This document shows, piece after piece, positions 27,011-35,341 of a stretch of DNA of 64,000 bases; position 1 is the first letter of the stretch; every line of letters begins with the position of its first letter. The translations under genes were made by a program, and so were the position numbers. Under the pieces are notes generated by a model. That model saw only the letters and a list, made by a program, of their open reading frames with translations. It did no database searches and was not told where the DNA came from. The DNA lies in the NCBI GenBank assembly GCA_001548435.1, contig AP017308.1, positions 3,419,030-3,483,029 on the forward strand, written 5' to 3'. The stretch is from Leptolyngbya sp. NIES-3755. Its GTDB lineage: Bacteria > Cyanobacteriota > Cyanobacteriia > Leptolyngbyales > Leptolyngbyaceae.

Positions 27011-27723
27011 ACTTTGATCAAGCTGAATTTGAAGTGCGATGTGAATGGGGTGAACAGGGAGTTTTGCGGTTAGCTCCGATCAGTGATGTGATCATCATTA
27101 TTGATGTTCTTTCATTCTCGACTTGTGTTGAGATTGCCACTCGTCGAGGTGCAATTGTATTTCCGTATCGGTGGAAAGATAAATCTGCCAGAGCATTCGC
27201 TCGATCGATGAATGCAGAAGTCGCCGGAAGACGGAGCGATCGTGGGTATTCTTTATCTCCAACTTCGTTGCTTGCTATCGATCGAGGAACTCGACTGGTG
27301 CTTCCCTCTCCGAATGGTTCATCATTGAATTTTTCAACAGGAGCAACCCCGACTTTAACTGGGTGTTTGAGGAATCATAAAGCCGTTGCCGTGGCTGCGA
27401 TGCAGTATGGACAGCGCATCGGAGTTATCCCAGCAGGAGAAAAGTGGCATGACGGAAGCCTGCGTCCTTCGTTTGAGGATTGGATTGGAGCGGGGGCAGT
27501 GATCAGTTGTTTAAACGGCAGTCGATCGCCAGAAGCTCAATTAGCGATCGCGGCGTATGAAGGAATTTTTTCAGCGATCAACTCTCTGATGAAGCAATGT
27601 ATTTCTGGTCAAGAACTGATTCAGCGGGGCTTTGAACAAGATGTCGATTTGGCAGCAGAGATTAATGTGAGCGATTGCGTTCCCATGTTGATCGATGGGG
27701 CGTATATAAACTGCAAAAGCTAA
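27007..27723 (+). CDS. 2-phosphosulfolactate phosphatase (ComB)-like protein
   Basis: A 238-aa protein of the ComB family, which is magnesium-dependent and acts on 2-phosphosulfolactate in coenzyme M-forming archaea. The family motifs VIIIDVLSFSTC, LVLPSPNGSSL and a GED-like GEKW...SFEDWIGAGAV are present. Cyanobacteria do not make coenzyme M, so the substrate here is probably different. The start overlaps the preceding Uma2 stop (ATGA), so the two are likely coupled. Confidence 0.82.
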   Translation: MNFDQAEFEVRCEWGEQGVLRLAPISDVIIIIDVLSFSTCVEIATRRGAIVFPYRWKDKSARAFARSMNAEVAGRRSDRGYSLSPTSLLAIDRGTRLVLPSPNGSSLNFSTGATPTLTGCLRNHKAVAVAAMQYGQRIGVIPAGEKWHDGSLRPSFEDWIGAGAVISCLNGSRSPEAQLAIAAYEGIFSAINSLMKQCISGQELIQRGFEQDVDLAAEINVSDCVPMLIDGAYINCKS

Positions 27724-27738
27724 CGAATTGAATTCACG

Positions 27739-28527
27739 TTAAACGAGTTCTACAACTACAGGTGTGTGATCGCTCGGTTGTTCGAGTTCGCGGGGGGCAC
27801 GATCGATCACACAAGAAACCGCTCGATCGTACAAATCAGGGGTGAGATAGTGATGATCAATTCGCCAGCCTGCATTGCGACGGAAACCCATCGATCGATA
27901 ATCCCACCAGCTATAATGTCCGCCTTCGGTCGTGAATTTCCGAAACGCATCAGATAATCCCAACTCTAAGACATGGCGCAAGGCTTCACGCTCTACATCG
28001 GTTGCCATGACTTGCTTCTCACGTCCTTTCGGATTGTGAATATCAATATCTTCTAGTGCAATATTAAAGTCACCGCAAACGAGAAGCGAAGGGGATTGTT
28101 CGAGCAATATTTGAAGATATACGCGTAGAAGTTTTAACCAACGCAATTTATACTCATATTTCTCACTACCGATCGCAGAACCATTTGGAACATAGAGATC
28201 GACAATCCGAACGCCATTGAGAACGGTACTGATGACACGTTTTTGATCATCCAGATCACCAACTATTTCAGCCGGAAGAATTGCCCCGAATCCCATATCG
28301 ACTTTTTCTAAGGGCGATCGACTAATTAATGCCACGCCGTTATAGCTCTTTTGCCCGAACGCATAAGCGTGATAGCCGATTTCCACAATCGCAGCATGAG
28401 GAAATAATTCATCGACCACCTTGGTCTCTTGGACACATAAAAGATCGATCGGATTGTCTTTTAGCCAATCTGTGACATGAGAAAGGCGAGTCCGAATCGA
28501 GTTTACATTCCAGGTGGCAATCTTCAT
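27739..28527 (-). CDS. xth: Exodeoxyribonuclease III (AP endonuclease)
   Basis: About 262 aa. This is a class II AP endonuclease/exonuclease III of the EEP superfamily for base excision repair. The motifs MKIATWNVNSIR, LCVQETKV (metal-binding Glu), CGDFNIAL (Asp/Asn), WWDYRSMGF and the terminal SDHTPVVVEL (Asp-His) are all intact. The start is ATG at 28527. Six extra codons upstream are not conserved. Confidence 0.93.
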   Translation of the reverse strand: MKIATWNVNSIRTRLSHVTDWLKDNPIDLLCVQETKVVDELFPHAAIVEIGYHAYAFGQKSYNGVALISRSPLEKVDMGFGAILPAEIVGDLDDQKRVISTVLNGVRIVDLYVPNGSAIGSEKYEYKLRWLKLLRVYLQILLEQSPSLLVCGDFNIALEDIDIHNPKGREKQVMATDVEREALRHVLELGLSDAFRKFTTEGGHYSWWDYRSMGFRRNAGWRIDHHYLTPDLYDRAVSCVIDRAPRELEQPSDHTPVVVELV

Positions 28528-28563
28528 AAGTCGATGAGAAATCAAACGGATTCCATCATCGCA

Positions 28564-29823
28564 TTAAATCAAAGCTCTTAACGCGGCTTCCACTTCTCGT
28601 GCAGATTGATAGCGATCGCTCGGATTCGGTTCGGTTAATTGATACAACACTTCGAGCAATTCAGGCAGTAATCCCGGAATCAAATCGGGACTGAAGCGAT
28701 AATCCTGCCGCCATTGCCGATAAAACAGATGCGGTTTCTGAGCGGAAATTAGGAAAGCAAGCGTTGTGCCGATCGCGTATAAATCTGATAGATAAGTCGC
28801 CTGTCCGTTCTTTTGTTCAGGAGCGAGATAAGCGGCGGAAGCTTCATCGAGATCCAAACCCCGGACGCTACCAAAATCAACCAGCGCTAACTGATACGAA
28901 GAGGTGGAATGAGCGCGGTAAATCAGATTTTGGGGACGGATATCTTGATGCAGAACAGGGGGAGATTGGTCATGGAGATAATCGAGAATTTCGCACACCT
29001 CGATCATCCAGGCGATCGCTTGTTTGAGATCGACTTTTCCACGATCGAGAATGTGCTGATATAAGGTCTTGCCTTCGATCATTTCGGTGACGAGAAAGGG
29101 CTGTCCGTCGATGCGAAAAAAATCTCGCCACCGCGGAAGCCCAGGGTGATTCACCTGCTTGAGCATTTTTGCCTGACGCTCAAAGAGAGAGAGCGCCTGC
29201 GGATGGTTGATCCAAGTTGGATTGAGCGTTTTGATCAGCACCGTTTCGCTTGATCGCTGACCTAGATAAGTCATGCCGACTTTTCCTTGGCTTAAAAGCT
29301 CGATCGAGTGATAATTCCCGATCACTGAATCGTCCTGCTTGCGAATCCCATCTTCGCTCAACGAACCCGTATCCATCGTCGTTTTGGAAGCCGTCACGAT
29401 CGTCTGCATTTTCAGCAACGGCTGTGTTTTGTCGTCTTCTTCCGCATCATTAAAAGGAAGATTGAGCGCAGGAACACGAACCGATTCCAGCGAGCGCTTC
29501 ACACTGGTGGAATCGGGACGACCAAGATGAATTTGGAGATTTGGACCCGATCGCGCTAATCGAAAAATCATGCCATCGCGCACAGGTAACTGAGTAATCC
29601 GTTTGCCTTCAAAGTAGGTACCATTTGCACCGAGACTGACCAATTCCCAAGACGAATTCACCCGCCGAAGTTCGGCATGGTAGCGAGAGACAACGGCACT
29701 GTACAGCACGACTTGATTATCCGTCGATCGACCCACGCGGACGACTGTAGATTCATCAAAAGTCCAGTGCTGGACGGGCGTTAACTGAACTGGATGTAAG
29801 AGAGTTAAAGTAATCACATTCAC
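28564..29823 (-). CDS. FHA domain-Ser/Thr kinase fusion
   Basis: 419 aa. An N-terminal FHA domain (about residues 25-90: VRVGRSTDNQVVL, SRYHAELR, NGTYFEGKR) binds phosphothreonine. A Hanks-type kinase domain follows from about residue 165. In the catalytic loop the usual HRD is HQD (LHQDIRPQNLIYR). The DFG motif is present (LVDFGSV), and the ATP lysine is in VLIKTLN. HQD kinases can be active. The glycine loop is weak (LSQGKVGMTYLG). Probably a cytosolic signalling kinase; the targets are unknown. Confidence 0.87.
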   Translation of the reverse strand: MNVITLTLLHPVQLTPVQHWTFDESTVVRVGRSTDNQVVLYSAVVSRYHAELRRVNSSWELVSLGANGTYFEGKRITQLPVRDGMIFRLARSGPNLQIHLGRPDSTSVKRSLESVRVPALNLPFNDAEEDDKTQPLLKMQTIVTASKTTMDTGSLSEDGIRKQDDSVIGNYHSIELLSQGKVGMTYLGQRSSETVLIKTLNPTWINHPQALSLFERQAKMLKQVNHPGLPRWRDFFRIDGQPFLVTEMIEGKTLYQHILDRGKVDLKQAIAWMIEVCEILDYLHDQSPPVLHQDIRPQNLIYRAHSTSSYQLALVDFGSVRGLDLDEASAAYLAPEQKNGQATYLSDLYAIGTTLAFLISAQKPHLFYRQWRQDYRFSPDLIPGLLPELLEVLYQLTEPNPSDRYQSAREVEAALRALI

Positions 29824-30182
29824 GCCACAGAAGCTTGGACGAAAGAAAACACAGAAATGACATTGCTTTCAGGAATTAGATACGGATGAAGACCTGAGAA
29901 AAAGATGTAATCAATGTAACTCAGAGCTTCAAAACTGATGCAGAAATTATTGAGGGTGGGTGTTGGGTGCGAGGTATGAGGTGCGAGGTGTTGAGTAACG
30001 TTAGCCCAGTACCCCGCACCCCGCACCCCGCACCCATCCAACAAAAACTGCTGTAGAACAGAGCAAACCACCTAGTCCCAAAATTCCCAGAATTTCCCTG
30101 CTTTCTAACGCCTACGCTCCATCTTTGCCGCAACCCCCTATACTGTACATTTGGGATTTGAGCAGAAAATAGGGAGACTGGT
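29824..30182. repeat. Intergenic region with inverted G/C heptamer repeats
   Basis: This 359-bp gap separates the FHA-kinase from gatA. From about 29951 to 29995 the strand is a run of G-rich heptamer-like units (GTGCGAGG variants). From about 30006 to 30035 it is C-rich (repeats of CCCCGCA). The two blocks are inverted with respect to each other around a short centre and could form a long hairpin. The same kind of sequence flanks the four-helix-bundle gene at 59450-59824. No gene is evident here. The gatA promoter should lie at 30100-30180. Confidence 0.6.
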
Positions 30183-31631
30183 ATGGCATCCATTCGCGAG
30201 TTGCATCAACAACTCATCGGCAAAGAACGATCGGCAGTTGAAATTGTGCAAGAGTCGCTCAATCAGATTCAGGCACTTGAACCGAAACTGCACAGTTTTT
30301 TGCAGGTGACGAACGATCGCGCTTTGGAATTCGCCAAACAAATTGATGCCAAAATTGCCGCAGGAGATGAGATTGGATTACTCGCCGGAATTCCGATCGC
30401 GATTAAAGATAATCTCTGCACCCAAGGCGTTCCGACCACTTGCGCCTCGAAAATTCTGCAAAACTTTGTGCCACCGTATGAATCGACTGTGACTCAGAAA
30501 TTGATCGATGCGGGCGCGGTGATGGTTGGCAAAACGAATCTTGATGAATTCGCGATGGGCGGATCGTCCGAGACTTCTGCGTTCGCGAAAACGGCGAATC
30601 CTTGGGATACGTCACGGGTTCCGGGCGGATCGTCTGGGGGATCGGCAGCGGCAGTTGCGGGGGGAGAATGTCCGATCGCACTCGGGTCTGATACGGGTGG
30701 ATCGATTCGTCAACCTGCTTCGTTCTGCGGAATTGTGGGAATGAAGCCGACTTATGGACTGGTTTCGCGGTATGGATTGGTCGCGTTTGCGTCGTCGTTG
30801 GATCAGATTGGTCCGTTTGCTCGATCGACGGAAGATGCCGCGATTTTGTTAAATGCGATCGCAGGATACGATTCAAAAGATTCCACGAGCCTGAAAGTCG
30901 AAGTTCCCGATTACACGCAGTTTCTCGCGTCTGATCTCAAAGGAAAGCGAGTTGGCATCATCAAAGAAACGTTCGGCGAAGGGCTTGATCCAGAAGTTGA
31001 AAAAGCGGTGATGAGCGCGATCGACCAACTTAAAGCCTTGGGAGCCGAAGTTAAGGAAATCTCCTGTCCTCGATTCCGCTATGGAATTGCAGCGTATTAC
31101 ATCATTGCACCGTCGGAAGCTTCTGCGAATTTGGCGCGGTATGACGGGGTGAAATATGGAGCAAGAATCGAAGATGCTGAGAACTTGATGGAGATGTATA
31201 CGAAAACGCGATCGGAAGGATTCGGAGCGGAAGTCAAACGCCGGATCATGATCGGAACGTATGCGCTATCGGCTGGATATTATGATGCGTATTATTTGAA
31301 GGCGCAGAAGGTGAGAACGCTGATTAAGCAAGACTTTGAAGCGGCATTCGAGCAAGTTGATGTATTAGTTTCACCGACTGCACCGACAACCGCATTTAAG
31401 TTAGGCGATAAGTCTCAAGATCCGCTGAGTATGTATCTGATCGATTTGATGACGATTCCGGTTAACTTGGCGGGATTGCCAGGAATGAGTGTGCCGTGTG
31501 GATTTGATTCGCAGGGTTTACCGATCGGGCTGCAAATTATCGGCAACGTATTACGCGAGGATCAAGTTTTCCAGGTCGCATCGGCGTATGAGCGATCGAC
31601 CGATTGGCATACGCGGGTTCCGAAGCTTTAG
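30183..31631 (+). CDS. gatA: Asp-tRNA(Asn)/Glu-tRNA(Gln) amidotransferase subunit A
   Basis: GatA is the glutaminase subunit of GatCAB, which converts mischarged Glu-tRNA(Gln) or Asp-tRNA(Asn) to the amide forms. The 482-aa length is standard. The amidase catalytic triad is visible: Lys in IAIKDNLC, cis-Ser in [14 protein letters not shown] and the nucleophilic Ser in [15 protein letters not shown]. The ATG follows GGGAGACTGGT, a good ribosome site. gatB and gatC are not adjacent. Confidence 0.95.
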   Translation: MASIRELHQQLIGKERSAVEIVQESLNQIQALEPKLHSFLQVTNDRALEFAKQIDAKIAAGDEIGLLAGIPIAIKDNLCTQGVPTTCASKILQNFVPPYESTVTQKLIDAGAVMVGKTNLDEFAMGGSSETSAFAKTANPWDTSRVPGGSSGGSAAAVAGGECPIALGSDTGGSIRQPASFCGIVGMKPTYGLVSRYGLVAFASSLDQIGPFARSTEDAAILLNAIAGYDSKDSTSLKVEVPDYTQFLASDLKGKRVGIIKETFGEGLDPEVEKAVMSAIDQLKALGAEVKEISCPRFRYGIAAYYIIAPSEASANLARYDGVKYGARIEDAENLMEMYTKTRSEGFGAEVKRRIMIGTYALSAGYYDAYYLKAQKVRTLIKQDFEAAFEQVDVLVSPTAPTTAFKLGDKSQDPLSMYLIDLMTIPVNLAGLPGMSVPCGFDSQGLPIGLQIIGNVLREDQVFQVASAYERSTDWHTRVPKL

Positions 31632-31662
31632 GAAAAGTTCGCTCCGATTCTAAATCCAGGCA

Positions 31663-31762
31663 GCCCCCTAAATCCCCCAAATTTGGGGGACTTTGAAAAG
31701 TGCAACTTATTCTGAGATGGGGTAATTTCTCAAAGTCCCCCAGAATGGGGGATTTAGGGGGC
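31663..31762. repeat. Nested inverted-repeat element (CCCCCTAAATCCCCC type)
   Basis: A 100-bp element with 16-bp perfect outer arms (GCCCCCTAAATCCCCC at 31663-31678, inverted copy at 31747-31762). Inside is a second pair, GGGGGACTTTGA and TCAAAGTCCCCC, so it can fold as a long imperfect hairpin. The outer arms are shared with the hairpin at 34169-34205, so this is a dispersed repeat. It lies between convergent genes and may also act as a terminator. Confidence 0.75.
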
Positions 31763-31805
31763 GCAATCCGATCGAACCGAAGCGAATTATTCTATTGCAG
31801 TCAAG

Positions 31806-33929
31806 TTAAGCGGCTACTAAATCAGGTTCTTCAGCTAAATCACTGCAATCAAAGTTCAACGCAGCCAAAGAAGGTCGATCGAATCCAGTCGTTAACCCAA
31901 CGGTTCGATCGGCAAATCCGGCTGCACTAAAGTACCGCGTATCGCCCACCTGCTGGAAGTTCAAGAACGTTCGTAACCCGTTTGAGTCTGGATCAGATGC
32001 CAACGTTCCAGAAGAGGATGCCACTCGATCGGGATTACCCACGATCGCTTCGGAAATGACTCGCCCGGTTAAATCGCCATTACTCGGAATGTTGAATCCT
32101 AAGATATTTGCCAGTGTTGGAGCAACATCAGCATTACTCACTGGGGCAGAATCGACGAATCCCGCTTTGAAATCAGGACCGATCGCGATCATGTTATTGA
32201 ACGTATCGCCACGTCCAAAACTGCCGTGCATTCCCTGACCTTGCTGCAAGCCTGTGTCCGCGATTTCAACTTCGGATTGATTCGGATTATTTGGATCGGT
32301 GCTGAAGGTGCGGAAATTAATCACGATCGCAGGGGTCGGAGTTTGGGCATCTCCTTTGAGATTAATTGCACTCAGCGGCAAGGTTCCTGCGATCGAGCCG
32401 TAGGAGTCATCTACGAATAAACCACTCACATAGTTCTCCTTCAGCAAAATATCCACGACTTTCTGAAGCGTTTCTGCATTGTGGCTGGGAATGTAGACCA
32501 AATCAGAGCCGCCATTCGCTGCGACGATCACATCCGCAGGGGGAGCAGTAGTCGCATCTGGAGTTCCCAACGTTGTTGTGGAAGCAATCAAGCCGTTGCC
32601 GTTATTTGGTCGATCGCCTTTAGTTGGATCAAGTGCTTTGTAAGAGAAGGTTCCATCGGCGTTTTTGGTAGCTTGGTCAGGGTCGAAGAGATTTTCACCG
32701 AGACCATTGGCAAGATCGATCGCCACAAATCCCGGCGGCAAGAATCCTGGATTTACTCCAGCATAAGTCAGGGTTGAAGCGTAATCATTGACTCTTGTGC
32801 CTTGAGCATCGACAACCGATTTACTAATCGTTGAGAAACCGTGATCAGACGTAATGAAAATGTCTGTGTTGTCGTACAGTCCTTCGTCTTTGAGTGCTTG
32901 AATGATCTGGGCTAGATTATCATCTGCGTTTTTGATTGCAGATTTTGAGGTGGGACCATTGATGCCTGGTGTGAGACTGTTCAAACTATCGCCCTGATTG
33001 TGCTGAGTTCCATCTGGATCGCGGGACCAGTACACCATTGCAAAGGGATTCCCGTTGTCTTTGAACTCAGGTAGAATCGCATCGGTCACGGCATTCGTGA
33101 AGTAACGTTGCTGCGTGAAGTTCGCTTCGAGCGTTCCGGGGCGAGTATTGTTGCCCGAAAAACCATTGCTGAATTGGGCTTGAGTCGGGTCGCTTGTGTT
33201 GGCTCCATTTGTACGATCGGGAGCCGTAATTCCAAGCCCCGATCGAATCAATCGCTGCTGAATATCAGAACTTAAAGGAATGCCGCCAGTTCTTCCAGTC
33301 GAATCATCAATAATGATCGTTTGGGGAACCGGGACTCTGCCAGTACTTGGATCGACGTTGCCTTCGCTGACATCTTGAATTAAGGTCGGTCCAAGTTTGC
33401 CGACTGCCGCAGTGTTGTAGCCGTTGTTTCGGGCGAATTGTAAAAGCGTTTCTTCGTTGAGAAAATTGTAGAAGCTAAAACTATCGGGGTCGCTAGCATC
33501 GAAATTGCCTCGAAATTGAGCATTCAGATCAGCGAGGACTGGATCGTTTTCGATAAATGGCGTGGGACTACCGTTTGCGCTCGGAACCGGGAAACCCGCG
33601 TAAATGGTATTGCTGAAGTCGCCTGTGTCACCGAGATAATGTCCGGTTGCGATCGCAGACGCATTCGGAGTGGTAAAGGTCGGAAACAGCGAATAACTGT
33701 TATTGAAGTTGACTCCCTCTTGGCGCAGTTTGTAGAGCGTCGGGGAATCGGTGGGATTGACTGAGCCGTTTCGTAGTCCATCTGCTACGAAAATTAGAAC
33801 ATTGCGCCCGGACGAACTAGAAGATGAAGGAATAGGCTGAGTAGCAGATTGCAGAGCAGATAGGCGATCGGTTAAGAGATCGGTTGTTAATGTACCCGCA
33901 GAACTGTTACTAAAAAGATTCGTGTCCAT
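31806..33929 (-). CDS. Alkaline phosphatase-superfamily phosphodiesterase/phosphatase
   Basis: A 707-aa protein of the type I phosphodiesterase/nucleotide pyrophosphatase branch of the alkaline-phosphatase superfamily. Metal-binding and catalytic elements are visible: FVADGLRNG (Asp), TTPNASAIATGH (Thr nucleophile region), DGTQHNQGD (Asp/His), FITSDHGFS (Asp-His) and GMHGSFGRGD (His). The N-terminus has a Ser-rich stretch but no classical signal peptide, while the acidic C-terminus ends DLAEEPDLVAA. An extracellular role in phosphate scavenging is inferred. It appears monocistronic. Confidence 0.82.
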   Translation of the reverse strand: MDTNLFSNSSAGTLTTDLLTDRLSALQSATQPIPSSSSSSGRNVLIFVADGLRNGSVNPTDSPTLYKLRQEGVNFNNSYSLFPTFTTPNASAIATGHYLGDTGDFSNTIYAGFPVPSANGSPTPFIENDPVLADLNAQFRGNFDASDPDSFSFYNFLNEETLLQFARNNGYNTAAVGKLGPTLIQDVSEGNVDPSTGRVPVPQTIIIDDSTGRTGGIPLSSDIQQRLIRSGLGITAPDRTNGANTSDPTQAQFSNGFSGNNTRPGTLEANFTQQRYFTNAVTDAILPEFKDNGNPFAMVYWSRDPDGTQHNQGDSLNSLTPGINGPTSKSAIKNADDNLAQIIQALKDEGLYDNTDIFITSDHGFSTISKSVVDAQGTRVNDYASTLTYAGVNPGFLPPGFVAIDLANGLGENLFDPDQATKNADGTFSYKALDPTKGDRPNNGNGLIASTTTLGTPDATTAPPADVIVAANGGSDLVYIPSHNAETLQKVVDILLKENYVSGLFVDDSYGSIAGTLPLSAINLKGDAQTPTPAIVINFRTFSTDPNNPNQSEVEIADTGLQQGQGMHGSFGRGDTFNNMIAIGPDFKAGFVDSAPVSNADVAPTLANILGFNIPSNGDLTGRVISEAIVGNPDRVASSSGTLASDPDSNGLRTFLNFQQVGDTRYFSAAGFADRTVGLTTGFDRPSLAALNFDCSDLAEEPDLVAA

Positions 33930-34565
33930 AGACTCTTTTGACTCAAAAACAGCAAAAAATTACGGCGGCAACCGTCAATCTGAGTCTTAAATCTCATGTT
34001 CAGATAGCTCATTTGCACACAAAACTCTGCCGAATCTAGACATAGCAAGCTTCAGCTTCTAGGCAAGTTAAAACAGAGTGATGAGAACGTATCGATTAAA
34101 CTGAATCGAACATTGATGCGAAGGAATCTGGTGATACCAAATTGATTTGTAAATGTTGCAGATTCTTCGCCCCCTAAATCCCCCATTCTGGGGGATTTAG
34201 GGGGCTACCGAGATCTATCGCGTTCACCAATTAATTTGGTATGAGATTTAACTCAAGCGAAACTTAATACAGTGAGGAACAAATTGCAGCGAGACCGATC
34301 AGGATTGTTACGCCAAGTAGATTCTGAAATGTGACAAGATTGCCTTTAAATAGAGAATTTGTGGCAATGCAGAATCAGATTGGATTGATCAAACGTTCAG
34401 AGATCCAGATGAATGTATCGAATGAAACTGATGATGTTCCATCTGTTTGCACAATAGTTCTGGAAGTTAATGATAAAACTAAGTCAACGTTAAGAACTGA
34501 CTAAATACGAGTGCGAAATAGAAGATCACAGAATTGCTTTAGAAAGTCGGTCACGCGAGCGTGTG
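33930..34565. other. 636-bp intergenic region containing a MITE-like element
   Basis: An A/T-rich gap between two leftward genes. It contains the terminal-inverted-repeat element at 34134-34242 and nothing else I can support. A 45-codon frame from 34367 to 34504 lacks a ribosome site and family resemblance, so I do not call it. The promoter of the phosphatase gene should lie at 33930-34050. Confidence 0.5.
34134..34242. repeat. MITE-like element with 10-bp terminal inverted repeats
   Basis: A 109-bp unit bounded by ATACCAAATT (34134-34143) and AATTTGGTAT (34233-34242). The match extends to 13 of 14 bases. At its centre is a perfect 17-bp stem hairpin (34169-34205, loop TTC) whose arms are the GCCCCCTAAATCCCCC sequence also found at 31663. 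It has no coding capacity. Its structure suggests a miniature inverted-repeat transposable element mobilised in trans. Confidence 0.7.
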
Positions 34566-35219
34566 CTAGAGGCATCGCACTTCTTGAATAGGAGTTGCGA
34601 TCGCTGCAATTCCTAACACCCGAATTTGATGACGATGTAATACTTGAATGGCTGCACGAGCGGTTGCTCCAGTGGTATAAATATCATCGATTAAGAGAAC
34701 TTGACGATCGCAACAAATCTTCCCAATTTCAAACACTTGAGATAACATTTGTTCGCGCTGTTTTGGAGATAAATTAAACAGTGCTTCTGTCGCTCGAATT
34801 CTTTTTAATCCTGATGGCTGATGTAAATCTCCAGTGACATTACAAAAGGCACGAGAGATTAATTCTGCTTGGTTGTATCCTCGTTGTTGTTGTTTCTCAA
34901 TATGAAGTGGAATTGGAACAATTGCTAATTTATTTTTAGTTAAACCTGCTTCTAACCACGATCGAGCTAAAGCTTCTCCAAGAGGGATGGCGAGTTCTGC
35001 ATGTCGATCGTATTTCAATTTTGCAATCGTGCGCTTCAGTGTATCCGTATAGTTTCCCCAAACAAAGAGTTTCGGCTGGTGTTGCCAAAATTGAGCAGGA
35101 TTGGGAAGTCGATCGCGCTCTAAACGGCGTTGGCAATCGAGACAGAATGGATCAGAAGTTGGGCGATCGCATAACGGACACGATTTTTGCAGAACAAAAT
35201 TGAAAAAATTGCTGAACAT
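34566..35219 (-). CDS. ComF family phosphoribosyltransferase-like protein
   Basis: A 217-aa protein of the ComF family, linked to DNA uptake in competent bacteria. An N-terminal zinc ribbon (CPLCDRPTSDPFCLDC) precedes a phosphoribosyltransferase fold with the PRPP loop VLLIDDIYTTGATA and an upstream IVPIPLHIEKQQQRGYNQAELI. Together with comM and the pilus genes it fits a natural-transformation gene set, although the genes are dispersed. Confidence 0.88.
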   Translation of the reverse strand: MFSNFFNFVLQKSCPLCDRPTSDPFCLDCQRRLERDRLPNPAQFWQHQPKLFVWGNYTDTLKRTIAKLKYDRHAELAIPLGEALARSWLEAGLTKNKLAIVPIPLHIEKQQQRGYNQAELISRAFCNVTGDLHQPSGLKRIRATEALFNLSPKQREQMLSQVFEIGKICCDRQVLLIDDIYTTGATARAAIQVLHRHQIRVLGIAAIATPIQEVRCL

Positions 35220-35341
35220 TTAGAGCGACCAGAAGCTTAACGTTAAGATGCCCAATCGCAAACATTCATTTATTCTGAGGAATTCCAGATCACTCAATCA
35301 CGTCCCCTACAATCAAAAATCATTCTGGTGAACTGTTCATA

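Noticed and set aside
34367..34504. A 45-codon frame in the long intergenic region
   Set aside because: No ribosome site, no recognisable composition or homology, and it lies in A/T-rich sequence where such frames are expected by chance.
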